Shown in pieces: positions 1 through 5,729 of a DNA stretch of 6,226 nucleotides. Each line of letters begins with the position of its first letter. The stretch's first letter is position 1. The stretch comes from Flavisolibacter sp. (GTDB lineage: Bacteria; Bacteroidota; Bacteroidia; Chitinophagales; Chitinophagaceae): the NCBI GenBank assembly GCA_017745135.1, contig JAGIAB010000192.1, forward strand, positions 1-6,226, written 5' to 3'. Below the pieces are notes generated by a model. That model searched no databases and was not told the DNA's origin. It worked only from the letters and a program-made list of their open reading frames with translations. The translations under genes were made by a program, and so were the position numbers.

Positions 1-264
1 AACCAACAGGCTGGCCTTATGCAGATAGTACGCTAAAGCCTCATAATAAACGCCGGTGGCTTCCATGATGTAGTGCATCGGCTTCTCTGGTTCAAACACC
101 TGGCGGGACGTTTTGACCAAAGCGGCAAACCCCTTTTCGGTGTTGGGAAAACTGCGGCAGCTCAGGTGCGTGATGGTTCCGTCTTCTGCCAGGGTGCTGA
201 AACTAACTACCAGTTCTTCTTTGGCCACGTCAATACCGGCGGCCTGTTTGCGGACTTGATTCAT
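1..264 (-). CDS. IS110-family transposase, N-terminal 88 residues
   Basis: This is the N-terminus of the DEDD (RuvC-like) recombinase that moves IS110 elements under guidance of a bridge RNA. The visible part has the first acidic motif GIDVAKEEL with Asp12, and the second motif MEATGVYYEALAYYLH with Glu68; these are the expected D and E of the DEDD site. The remaining two Asp residues and the C-terminal domain with the catalytic serine would lie left of the window. The start is ATG at 264: an in-frame TAA lies six codons upstream, so the frame cannot extend further. No strong Shine-Dalgarno site is seen. A small hairpin (AAGGT/ACCTT, 286-300) lies 22 bases before the start and could mark the RNA end or affect translation. 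The frame is intact throughout the visible part, so the copy may be active. Confidence 0.93.
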   Translation of the reverse strand, partial: MNQVRKQAAGIDVAKEELVVSFSTLAEDGTITHLSCRSFPNTEKGFAALVKTSRQVFEPEKPMHYIMEATGVYYEALAYYLHKASLLV

Positions 265-299
265 AAAGCAGATGATTTAACTGCCAAGGTGAAAAACCT

Positions 300-490
300 T
301 TCTTCGTCTTTTCTCGTAGAAGTTATTCAGGATAAAAAGCCATTGCTGCTCCCTTCCTTACATTCTGTTCCGACTCTAAAAGATAAAAGGCAGTGAGACA
401 GTTCCTATTGACCAGCATATCACAAACACGGACTGCTTAGTAGCACTTCTGTTCTCACCACCTTTTCACATTAGCTCTTTAAAACTAACA
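300..490 (-). ncRNA. Candidate IS110 bridge RNA (target- and donor-guide loops)
   Basis: The transposase leader folds, 5' to 3' on the minus strand, into three parts. First is a 6-bp stem-loop (488-483 with 476-471). Second is a 17-bp stem (466-449 with 401-385; one bulged A at 453, two G-U pairs) closing a 47-nt loop. Third is a 6-bp stem (383-378 with 312-307) closing a 65-nt loop. This is the order seen in the IS621 bridge RNA: 5' stem-loop, target-binding loop, donor-binding loop. The second part carries TGCTACT (445-439) next to its stem, identical to the flanking host sequence at 512-506. The third carries TACGAG (318-313) directly against its stem, the reverse complement of the element end CTCGTA (507-502). 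The ends of the RNA are estimates: the 5' end from the -7 box at 503-496, the 3' end from the last stem. Pairing was done by eye. Confidence 0.72.
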
Positions 491-495
491 GATAT

Positions 496-503
496 CAAAC
501 ATA
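496..503 (-). promoter_or_regulatory. Candidate -7 box (TATGTTTG) at the element end
   Basis: TATGTTTG matches the Bacteroidota -7 consensus TAnnTTTG at every fixed position and begins three bases inside the inferred element end. No TTG is present about 19-23 bases upstream in the host flank, so the integrated copy seems to have only half a promoter. In several IS110-family elements a full promoter forms when the two ends join in the circular intermediate. That would place the missing -33 box in the other end, outside this window. Confidence 0.45.
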
Positions 504-505
504 CG

Positions 506-514
506 AGTAGCAAT
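506..514 (-). other. Inferred left half of the IS110 target site, with CT core
   Basis: The minus strand reads ATTGCTACT here, ending with the proposed CT core. The target-loop guide in the leader reads AGTGCTACT at 447-439, identical at eight of nine positions. The segment is therefore the likely host half-site recognised at insertion. The other half lies beyond the left edge of the window. Confidence 0.55.
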
Positions 515-528
515 GCAGGTTAGCCCAT

Positions 529-555
529 AAAAAAATCTGCCCAACAGGCAGATTT
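529..555 (-). terminator. Intrinsic terminator of the transketolase gene
   Basis: On the minus strand a perfect 9-bp stem (AAATCTGCC, loop TGTTG, GGCAGATTT) runs directly into seven consecutive T residues. It begins 28 bases after the TAG stop of the transketolase subunit, the expected place and form for a Rho-independent terminator. It closes the run of four minus-strand genes. It should also shield the neighbouring insertion sequence from read-through. Confidence 0.9.
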
Positions 556-582
556 CATAAATGCATTTAACAACTTTCAATC

Positions 583-1551
583 CTATCCCTTCTTTCTCGC
601 TATTGCCTTTTCAGCAGCAGCAATAATATCAGGAACATCCAGTTTGTATTTTTTCAGCAGCTCTGCAGGGGTGCCGCTTTCACCAAACGTATCGTTGGTT
701 CCGATGTATTCAATCGGAATGGGGAAATGTTTGGCTGCAACTTGTGCTACAGCATCGCCCATGCCGCCGTAAATGTTGTGCTCTTCGGCAGTTACTGCGC
801 ATTTGGTTTTGCGAATGGAAGTAATGATCGCTTCTTCATCAAGTGGCTTTACTGTATGAATATTGATGACTTCAACGCTAATGCCTTTTTCCTGTAAAGC
901 AGCGCCGGCCTGTATGGCATTCCACACCAAATGACCACAGGCAAAAATGCTCACATCAGTTCCTTCTGAAAACTTTTCTGCTTTGCCAATTACAAATGGT
1001 TCATGCGGATTGGTGAATATAGGCCAGCTTGGACGTCCAAATCTTAGATAAACAGGCCCAACATAGTCGGCAATGGCTATGGTGGCTAATTTGGTTTGGT
1101 TGTAATCGCAGGGAACAATTACCGTCATGCCCGGAAGCATTCTCATCATGCCAATATCTTCCAGTATTTGGTGCGTAGCTCCATCTTCGCCTAAAGTAAC
1201 ACCTGCATGCGATGCACAAATTTTTACATTTTTGCCACTGTATGCAATGCTTTGACGGATTTGATCGTACACACGCCCTGTTGCAAAATTGGCGAATGTA
1301 GTAGCATAAGGAATTTTACCACCAATCGTCAATCCGGCAGCAATGCCCATCATATTAGCTTCTGCAATTCCTACCTGTATAAAACGCTCCGGAAATTCTT
1401 TAATGAAGGGATGCAACTTCAGAGATCCTGCAAGATCGGCTGTCAGCGCTACTACATTTTTATTCTTCCTGGCCACTTCCAAAATACCATCGCCAAAGCC
1501 GCTGCGTGTGTCTTTTTTCCCTGTGGGCTGAATGTCTTTAAGTAGGCTCAT
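583..1551 (-). CDS. Transketolase, C-terminal subunit of a split enzyme
   Basis: This cytoplasmic protein carries the pyrimidine-binding and C-terminal domains of transketolase, the thiamine diphosphate enzyme that moves two-carbon units in the non-oxidative pentose phosphate pathway. The 322 residues match the usual length of the C-terminal half in split transketolases. Visible motifs are ALTADLAGS (about 35-43), GIAEAN with the expected catalytic Glu64, ASHAGVTLGEDGATHQ (113-128), and FGRPSWP (171-177). The C-terminal domain follows from about residue 195. It lacks the N-terminal pyrophosphate-binding domain, which must come from a partner subunit. Such partners normally sit directly upstream, but here galE does, 18 bases away. 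The start is ATG at 1551 and the stop is TAG. A 1-deoxyxylulose-5-phosphate synthase is excluded by length. The family call is firm; pairing with a partner elsewhere is inferred. Confidence 0.92.
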   Translation of the reverse strand: MSLLKDIQPTGKKDTRSGFGDGILEVARKNKNVVALTADLAGSLKLHPFIKEFPERFIQVGIAEANMMGIAAGLTIGGKIPYATTFANFATGRVYDQIRQSIAYSGKNVKICASHAGVTLGEDGATHQILEDIGMMRMLPGMTVIVPCDYNQTKLATIAIADYVGPVYLRFGRPSWPIFTNPHEPFVIGKAEKFSEGTDVSIFACGHLVWNAIQAGAALQEKGISVEVINIHTVKPLDEEAIITSIRKTKCAVTAEEHNIYGGMGDAVAQVAAKHFPIPIEYIGTNDTFGESGTPAELLKKYKLDVPDIIAAAEKAIARKKG

Positions 1552-1569
1552 ATGAACAAATGTAGTTGG

Positions 1570-2625
1570 TTAGTTTAGTTCAGATTGGATGGAGGAAAAG
1601 AAGTGCTCATCGTTTTTTAAACGCTGTTCCCATTTCCATGCAGTGGCCATCATTTCATCCAGTGATCGTTTGGGTTCCCAACCTAACACATTTTTTGCCT
1701 TGTCATTATTGGCATAAATGGCAATGATATCTCCTGGTCGTCTCGGACCAATTTCATAATTCAATTTAACACCGCTTACTTTTTCAAATGATTTGATTGC
1801 TTCCAACACAGTAACTCCATTGCCGGTGCCTAAATTGAAAATTTCCAGCTTGCTTTTGTTTTTTTCTTCTTCCAGGTATTTGATGGCGAGAGTATGCGCA
1901 TGGGCAATGTCGCTTACGTGAATATAATCTCTTACATTACTTCCATCTCTTGTTGGATAGTCATCTCCAAACACCGTCATTTTAGGAAGCTTGCCAATTG
2001 CCGTTTGTGTAATGGCAGGAACAAGATTTTGAGGTTTGCCAATGGGCAGTTCTCCAATTAATGCGGATGGGTGAGCGCCTACCGGGTTAAAATATCTGAG
2101 CAGGATAACATTGGTATTGTTGGCTTTTTGAAACTCTGTAAGAATTTGCTCACCCATTTGTTTGGTCGCACCATAGGGAGAGGCGGCAGGTTTTAGTGGT
2201 GATTCTTCCGTAACTACGGGAGTGTCCGGCTCACCGTAAACTGTGCATGAGGAAGAAAAAACAAACCATGGTGTTTTGAACTCCTGAACGCATTTTAATA
2301 AGTTAATTAAAGAGGTAAGGTTGTTTTCGAAATACATCAATGGCTTTTCAACCGACTCGCCAACGGCTTTGAATGCTGCAAAATGAATAATGCCTTTGAT
2401 ATCCCGGTTTTCTTCAAAAATGGCGAAGGTGTCATCAAAATTGCAGAGGTCGACCTTATAATTTTTGATGGGCTTGCCTGTAATTTTTTCAACACCTTTT
2501 AATATGGCAGAAGTGGAGCGGGAATTGTCATCAACACTGATCACATCATAGCCGTTTTCCACAAGATCAACCAATGTATGCGAACCAATATAACCACAGC
2601 CGCCGGTAACTAAGATCTTTGCCAT
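1570..2625 (-). CDS. galE: UDP-glucose 4-epimerase
   Basis: GalE interconverts UDP-glucose and UDP-galactose in the cytoplasm, using tightly bound NAD; it feeds galactose use and polysaccharide synthesis. The 351-residue protein begins with the Rossmann motif TGGCGYIGSH (7-16). It has the NAD-site motif HFAAFKAV (81-88), the catalytic FSSSCTVYG (123-131, with Ser126), and the catalytic YxxxK pair at Tyr151 and Lys155. RYFNPVGAHPS (177-187) and PRRPGD (294-299) are typical of GalE within the extended short-chain dehydrogenases. The position equivalent to E. coli Tyr299, which helps exclude N-acetylated sugars, is Ile303 by my alignment, so acceptance of UDP-GlcNAc is possible but unproven. The start is ATG at 2625. 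It lies 37 bases after the phosphate transporter gene and 18 before the transketolase subunit, so co-transcription is likely. Confidence 0.95.
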   Translation of the reverse strand: MAKILVTGGCGYIGSHTLVDLVENGYDVISVDDNSRSTSAILKGVEKITGKPIKNYKVDLCNFDDTFAIFEENRDIKGIIHFAAFKAVGESVEKPLMYFENNLTSLINLLKCVQEFKTPWFVFSSSCTVYGEPDTPVVTEESPLKPAASPYGATKQMGEQILTEFQKANNTNVILLRYFNPVGAHPSALIGELPIGKPQNLVPAITQTAIGKLPKMTVFGDDYPTRDGSNVRDYIHVSDIAHAHTLAIKYLEEEKNKSKLEIFNLGTGNGVTVLEAIKSFEKVSGVKLNYEIGPRRPGDIIAIYANNDKAKNVLGWEPKRSLDEMMATAWKWEQRLKNDEHFFSSIQSELN

Positions 2626-2662
2626 ATCTTTTGTTTAGGCGGCAAAACTCGTAAATAAATTG

Positions 2663-3874
2663 TTAGAATAGCTTCACGATAGTGAAAATTCCGGCAGCCA
2701 GCAAGGCGCTGATGGGAATGGTAAGTATCCAGGCCCAAAGAAGGTTGATGGTGACTCCCCAGCGTACCGCCGATAAACGTTTGGTGGCTCCAACACCCAT
2801 AATAGCACCCGTAATGGTATGCGTGGTACTAACCGGTATTTTCAGGGCTTCTGTAACAAACAAGGTAATGGCGCCGGCGGTTTCAGCAGCAACACCTTCA
2901 AACGGCGTTACCTTGGTAATTTTTGTGCCCATTGTTTTTACGATCTTCCATCCGCCGCTCATAGTACCCAGGGCAATGGCGCTATAGCAGGCCAAAGGAA
3001 CCCACCAAACCATGTGGTCCAAATGATAGGTGTTGGGATCGCTGGCTACTAAGGCCGCCATGATGATACCCATTACCTTTTGCGCATCGTTACCACCATG
3101 TCCAATGCTGAATGCGGCTGAAGAAATCAACTGCAGGCGTTTAAACCAGATATTTGATTTGTGTGCATTCAATGTATTCAGCCAGAAAGTGAAAACGGCA
3201 AATACCGTCAGGATAAAAGCCAGGAGTACCCACTTAAAATTCTTTGTGTAAAAAACAACCTGCCAGAAATAAGATTCATAGTGGGTGCCTTTTGCCAGTT
3301 CAACCCTGTCAAAAACCAGGTTGTTATAAAGCAGGTAGGCCACCAGCCCTATCATGGCTAAGGAAACGAGGCGTGGTAAAAAATCTTTCCGGAAAGATAA
3401 AAGAAACCAAAGTGAAATGATAAATGCGATCAGCATTCCCACCAATGGTGCCAGTATAATAAACATGGCAGTTTTGAGAATGGGATCGCTATTGATAGCT
3501 CCCAAACCTCCATAGGCTACAGCAGCACCTGCAAATCCGCCTATTAATGTATGGGAGGAAGAAGAAGGAATTCCAAACCACCATGTCAGCAGGTTCCATG
3601 CAATGGCAGCAAGCAATCCCGATAAAACGATCAGCAACCCGATATGACCACTGACCACATCGCCTTTTACGGTTTTAGCAACGGTGTTGGCAACACCATG
3701 GTCTTTAAAAATAAAAAAGGCAGCGAAGTTGAAAACGGCTGCCCAAAGAACTGCCTGAAACGGCGTCAATACTTTGGTAGATACAATAGTTGCAATGGAG
3801 TTGGCGGCATCATGAAAGCCATTAATAAAATCGAAAATCAATGCCAGTGCTATAATAGCTATAATAAGACCCAT
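2663..3874 (-). CDS. PiT-family inorganic phosphate transporter
   Basis: This inner-membrane permease takes up phosphate with a cation (the PiT/Pho-4 family). The duplicated signature is clear: GFHDAANSIAT (19-29) in the N-terminal half and GHGGNDAQKVMG (258-269) in the second. Each half also has a matching serine-rich loop, GIPSSSSHTLIGG (101-113) and IPVSTTHTITG (346-356). About ten hydrophobic segments cover most of the 403 residues, with a charged middle region at about 161-248. I choose ATG at 3874. A longer frame beginning with TTG at 3892 adds six residues but falls inside the palindrome upstream and is less likely. The gene follows the DUF47 gene on the same strand after 106 bases; in this family DUF47 proteins are common partners of PiT permeases. 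Phosphate is the usual substrate; other ions cannot be excluded from sequence. Confidence 0.95.
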   Translation of the reverse strand: MGLIIAIIALALIFDFINGFHDAANSIATIVSTKVLTPFQAVLWAAVFNFAAFFIFKDHGVANTVAKTVKGDVVSGHIGLLIVLSGLLAAIAWNLLTWWFGIPSSSSHTLIGGFAGAAVAYGGLGAINSDPILKTAMFIILAPLVGMLIAFIISLWFLLSFRKDFLPRLVSLAMIGLVAYLLYNNLVFDRVELAKGTHYESYFWQVVFYTKNFKWVLLAFILTVFAVFTFWLNTLNAHKSNIWFKRLQLISSAAFSIGHGGNDAQKVMGIIMAALVASDPNTYHLDHMVWWVPLACYSAIALGTMSGGWKIVKTMGTKITKVTPFEGVAAETAGAITLFVTEALKIPVSTTHTITGAIMGVGATKRLSAVRWGVTINLLWAWILTIPISALLAAGIFTIVKLF

Positions 3875-3881
3875 AAATATT

Positions 3882-3980
3882 TTAATGTGCAAATGTACTG
3901 GTGTGCAAATGTGCTAATCCCTCTTTCAATAGGGAAGGTATTTATTTGCATATTGGCACATCTGCATATTAGCAAATGAA
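3882..3980 (-). repeat. Imperfect palindrome filling the DUF47-PiT gap
   Basis: Two 32-base arms (3887-3918 and 3944-3975) are inverted copies, identical at 23 positions, with three further G-U pairs if read as plus-strand RNA. Weak pairing continues outward to 3882 and 3980. The arms are built from a repeating 10-11-base unit of the type TGCAAAT/TGCTAAT. The loop contains a second small stem, CCCT (3919-3922) with AGGG (3931-3934). The element fills the intergenic space, starting right after the DUF47 stop codon and ending 8 bases before the permease ATG. It resembles a small dispersed palindromic (REP-like) repeat. It may affect transcript stability or read-through, but no T-run follows, so it is not a classical terminator. 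Confidence 0.65.
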
Positions 3981-4622
3981 TTAAGCGTATTTTACAATGA
4001 TAGATTCAATTACGTTCGCTGCATCTTCGCACTTGTCCGTTGCCGTTTCCATCACCTGGTAGATCTCTCTTTTCTTGATCACTTCTTTGGCGTCGGGCTC
4101 AGTGGCAAACAGCCGTTCAATGCTCATATCAAAAATATCGTCGGCTTCATTTTCGAGGCTGTTGATCTTTACTAAGGACTCAGTGATGGTCCTCATATTC
4201 TTCATATCGCGTAGCTCACCTGTGGCTTTGCGTACTTCTGTACAGCTTTGAAGAATGATCTCGGATAATTTTTGCATTCCAATATCATTCGGGTTAACCC
4301 TGTAAAAGTTAATCTTCTTTGCAGTGGCAAAAATATAATCAGCAATATCATCTAAGGCAGAAGCGAGATAGTGAATATCCTCCCGGTCAAAAGGTGTGAT
4401 GAAATTTCTTCCCAGTTCCGTAAAAAGTAAATGCGTCAGCTCATCATTATCGTGCTCTACATTTTCCATTTGAGTGATCAGGCCCTGCCTTTTATCGAAA
4501 TCAGGTTCTCCAATCACCTGTGTCAATAATTGTCCCATTTGCTTCACGTTGTCAGCACTTTTCTCAAATAGTTCATAAAAGATCTTGTTTTTAGGAGCTA
4601 ACAATCTTGCGAAGATGTTCAT
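3981..4622 (-). CDS. DUF47 (PhoU-like) phosphate transport accessory protein
   Basis: This 213-residue, all-helical, soluble protein is of the DUF47/PhoU-like family, thought to regulate or assist the PiT permease encoded next to it. The family folds as helical bundles that bind metal clusters through acidic motifs. Here these are ENVEHDNDELTH (53-64), FDREDIH (78-84), DDIADYI (91-97), ENEADDIFD (157-165), and the C-terminal METATDKCEDAANVIESI (191-208). The length fits the family (usually about 205-220 residues). The start is ATG at 4622; the AT-rich leader has no obvious Shine-Dalgarno site. It is the first of four minus-strand genes, so the upstream 4634-4726 region is the likely control point for the set. 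The family and the pairing with PiT are clear; its exact biochemical role is inferred from relatives. Confidence 0.93.
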   Translation of the reverse strand: MNIFARLLAPKNKIFYELFEKSADNVKQMGQLLTQVIGEPDFDKRQGLITQMENVEHDNDELTHLLFTELGRNFITPFDREDIHYLASALDDIADYIFATAKKINFYRVNPNDIGMQKLSEIILQSCTEVRKATGELRDMKNMRTITESLVKINSLENEADDIFDMSIERLFATEPDAKEVIKKREIYQVMETATDKCEDAANVIESIIVKYA

Positions 4623-4633
4623 AATCTGCGTTT

Positions 4634-4662
4634 TTAAAATAGTTGCGCGAAGGTAAGTTCAA
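4634..4662 (-). promoter_or_regulatory. Candidate promoter of the DUF47-PiT operon
   Basis: On the minus strand TTG (4662-4660) is followed after 18 bases by TATTTTAA (4641-4634). This resembles the Bacteroidota pattern TTG, about 19 bases, TAnnTTTG, although the last two positions of the -7 box do not match. Transcription would begin a few bases before the ATG at 4622, giving a very short leader. The call rests on spacing and position only. Confidence 0.35.
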
Positions 4663-4699
4663 TTATCACCTCGTCATTTGGTAACAATAAATTAATGAT

Positions 4700-4726
4700 A
4701 ACTTAATATTCACACAACTTAATATT
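4700..4726 (-). promoter_or_regulatory. Tandem 11-bp direct repeat, candidate regulator site
   Basis: AACTTAATATT occurs twice, perfectly, on the plus strand (4700-4710 and 4716-4726) with CACAC between, a period of 16 bases. It lies about 80-105 bases upstream of the DUF47 start and about 40-65 upstream of the candidate -33 box. Direct repeats in this position are typical of response-regulator sites; a phosphate-sensing PhoB-like regulator would make sense with a PiT operon. The repeat is certain and its function is inferred. The surroundings are AT-rich, which lowers its significance. Confidence 0.4.
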
Positions 4727-4926
4727 GCCATTTATTTCAGTTTTTCATAAATCGTGCTAAACTAAATCATGCCAGTTCAAGCAGTACGCAGGAGTGCGTT
4801 TTTGTTGATTTTTTTTATTATCGGCTACACAACTCTTTTCACAACGATATTTATCAGATTATGACTCAACTCCTTTCGTCAGGGATACGCTTCGGCCCCT
4901 GGCCAAAAGATTTGCCGGTTTACATA
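4727..4926. other. Non-coding spacer with a T-rich hairpin
   Basis: No convincing gene is seen here. A 5-bp hairpin (ACGCA, loop GGAG, TGCGT at 4786-4799) is followed on the plus strand by TTTTT and then an eight-base T-run, which looks like a weak plus-strand terminator, although no plus-strand gene lies upstream. It sits inside a 31-codon plus-strand frame (4769-4864) that would encode a single hydrophobic segment. GGCC-rich short inverted repeats occur at about 4885-4905. Confidence 0.35.
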
Positions 4927-5150
4927 TCAGTGGCTATATGCAACCGCAATTCCAGCTAGCCCTGCCGCTTGCTCCCACTTACCAGGGATTTTGATGGGGC
5001 CTTTTTTTATTTTAACTTGAATGTGCTGGTTTATTATAATATGGTCCGGAATGAAAACACGCTTTTGCCCGCCTTTACTTCCGATCGCAAGGACACTATA
5101 TTTACCTGCCGAATGCAGCTGCGCTTCTAACGCACTTAACGATGTTTCAT
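4927..5150 (-). pseudogene. Small gene apparently broken by a frameshift at its start
   Basis: A minus-strand frame ending at TGA 4929-4927 stays open for 84 codons back to 5181 and reads like protein, for example YSVLAIGSKGGQKRVFIPDH followed by a strand-rich basic stretch and a small-residue tail. It contains no ATG, GTG or TTG. An ATG at 5150, preceded by AGGTAAAG and just 5 bases after the stop of the upstream small gene, is one base out of frame: the next codons read MKHR-stop. One extra A in the AAA after this ATG would join it to the open frame and give about 74 residues. I therefore read it as a small gene with a one-base deletion in an A-run, real or from a sequencing error. I do not recognise the family. 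The open frame could also be chance. Confidence 0.4.
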
Positions 5151-5155
5151 TTTCT

Positions 5156-5350
5156 TTACCTGTGGCTGATGGAGTTTTCGTTCAATTGCCTTTGTAATTC
5201 ACGTATTCGTTTCCATATGGGGCCCAGCACCTCAAAGCCTTCATTGTCTTTCAGGGCTTCGGCGTAGGCATCCTCAAGTTCACGGCATTCTTCCTCCAGT
5301 TCATAAGGGCTCATCTGGTGAACACTGCGGATAAGCATTTCGTCTAACAT
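5156..5350 (-). CDS. Small acidic helical protein, hypothetical
   Basis: This 64-residue protein is strongly charged (Glu/Asp and Arg/Lys heptad-like patterns) and predicted by eye to be almost all helix. SPYELEEECRELEDAYAEAL (14-33) and IWKRIRELQRQL (45-56) look like two coiled-coil helices separated by a short turn at Gly-Pro (43-44). There is no signal peptide, membrane segment or catalytic motif. The start is ATG at 5350; a second ATG at 5338 would remove four residues. The stop overlaps the possible ribosome binding site of the broken small gene that follows 5 bases later, so the two were probably translated together. I do not recognise the family. The amino-acid pattern supports a real gene more than its length does. 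Confidence 0.55.
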   Translation of the reverse strand: MLDEMLIRSVHQMSPYELEEECRELEDAYAEALKDNEGFEVLGPIWKRIRELQRQLNENSISHR

Positions 5351-5729
5351 GGTAGCAGATCATTTTAGTTTCGTAAAAAATTACCGTGGTTTTCAAGGGG
5401 AAAGATAAATGGTAATGTCAAGGGATAACGGAAGAACAGGTCAGTAAGGAAGGGCAATTTAACTAAGGGCTTTTTGAGTTCATAGCCCCTTTCCGGGCGT
5501 TTTAAAAAAATAGGGAAATACCATGAGTAGAAAGTATGGGTTCCCTGCATAAGAGTGTGATCTGTTTAGTGAGAAGTTGAATAAGTAAATGAAGAAGGCT
5601 ATGAGGTGCTAAGAAAAACACTTAGGCAGATATATTTCTCATCTTTTTTATCTTTTTAACTGTCAATAAGACATTTATTTGTTGTTGAATAATCATCTCT
5701 CTTATTGGTTTCACTCTTAAACATTGCTT
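5351..5729. other. AT-rich intergenic region, no supported gene
   Basis: This stretch separates the divergent small minus-strand gene and the plus-strand hypothetical gene, so both promoters should lie here, but I find no convincing TTG/TAnnTTTG pair for either. A 61-codon minus-strand frame (5550-5365) is rich in Phe, Pro and Leu in a pattern that does not suggest a protein. A 5-bp hairpin (CTAAG, loop AAAAACA, CTTAG, 5609-5625) has no T-run. Confidence 0.4.

Larger units (their letters stand above)
1..507 (-). mobile_element. IS110-family insertion sequence, left end and leader (partial)
   Basis: This is the transposase-upstream end of an IS110-family element; the rest lies beyond position 1. 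It consists of the first 88 codons of the transposase and about 240 non-coding bases upstream of it. IS110-group elements typically have a long non-coding left end that encodes a bridge RNA, and this layout matches. I place the end at the CT dinucleotide at 507-506 (minus strand), because two guide-like segments in the leader match the sequence on either side of exactly that CT. No terminal inverted repeat or target duplication is visible, as expected for this family. The element sits about 20 bases past the terminator of the transketolase gene, so it breaks no gene on this side. The family is certain from the protein; the boundary is inferred. Confidence 0.85.

Noticed and set aside
73..396. 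Plus-strand frame of 107 codons
   Set aside because: It is the antisense shadow of the IS110 transposase and crosses the structured leader; the minus strand gives clear transposase motifs.
1001..1545. Several frames of 60-110 codons within the transketolase gene on both strands
   Set aside because: They overlap a well-supported enzyme gene and have no protein-like pattern of their own.
2682..3361. Plus-strand frames opposite the phosphate transporter
   Set aside because: They are antisense to hydrophobic segments with conserved PiT motifs; these frames commonly stay open by chance.
3875..3892. Six-codon extension of the transporter to a TTG start
   Set aside because: It overlaps the palindrome; the ATG at 3874 begins directly before the first membrane segment, as in relatives.
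3644..3979. Plus-strand frame of 111 codons spanning the transporter start and the palindrome
   Set aside because: Half is antisense to the permease and the rest reads through the palindromic repeat.
5365..5550. Minus-strand frame of 61 codons
   Set aside because: The Phe/Pro/Leu-rich composition has no domain-like pattern, and no start signal is visible.
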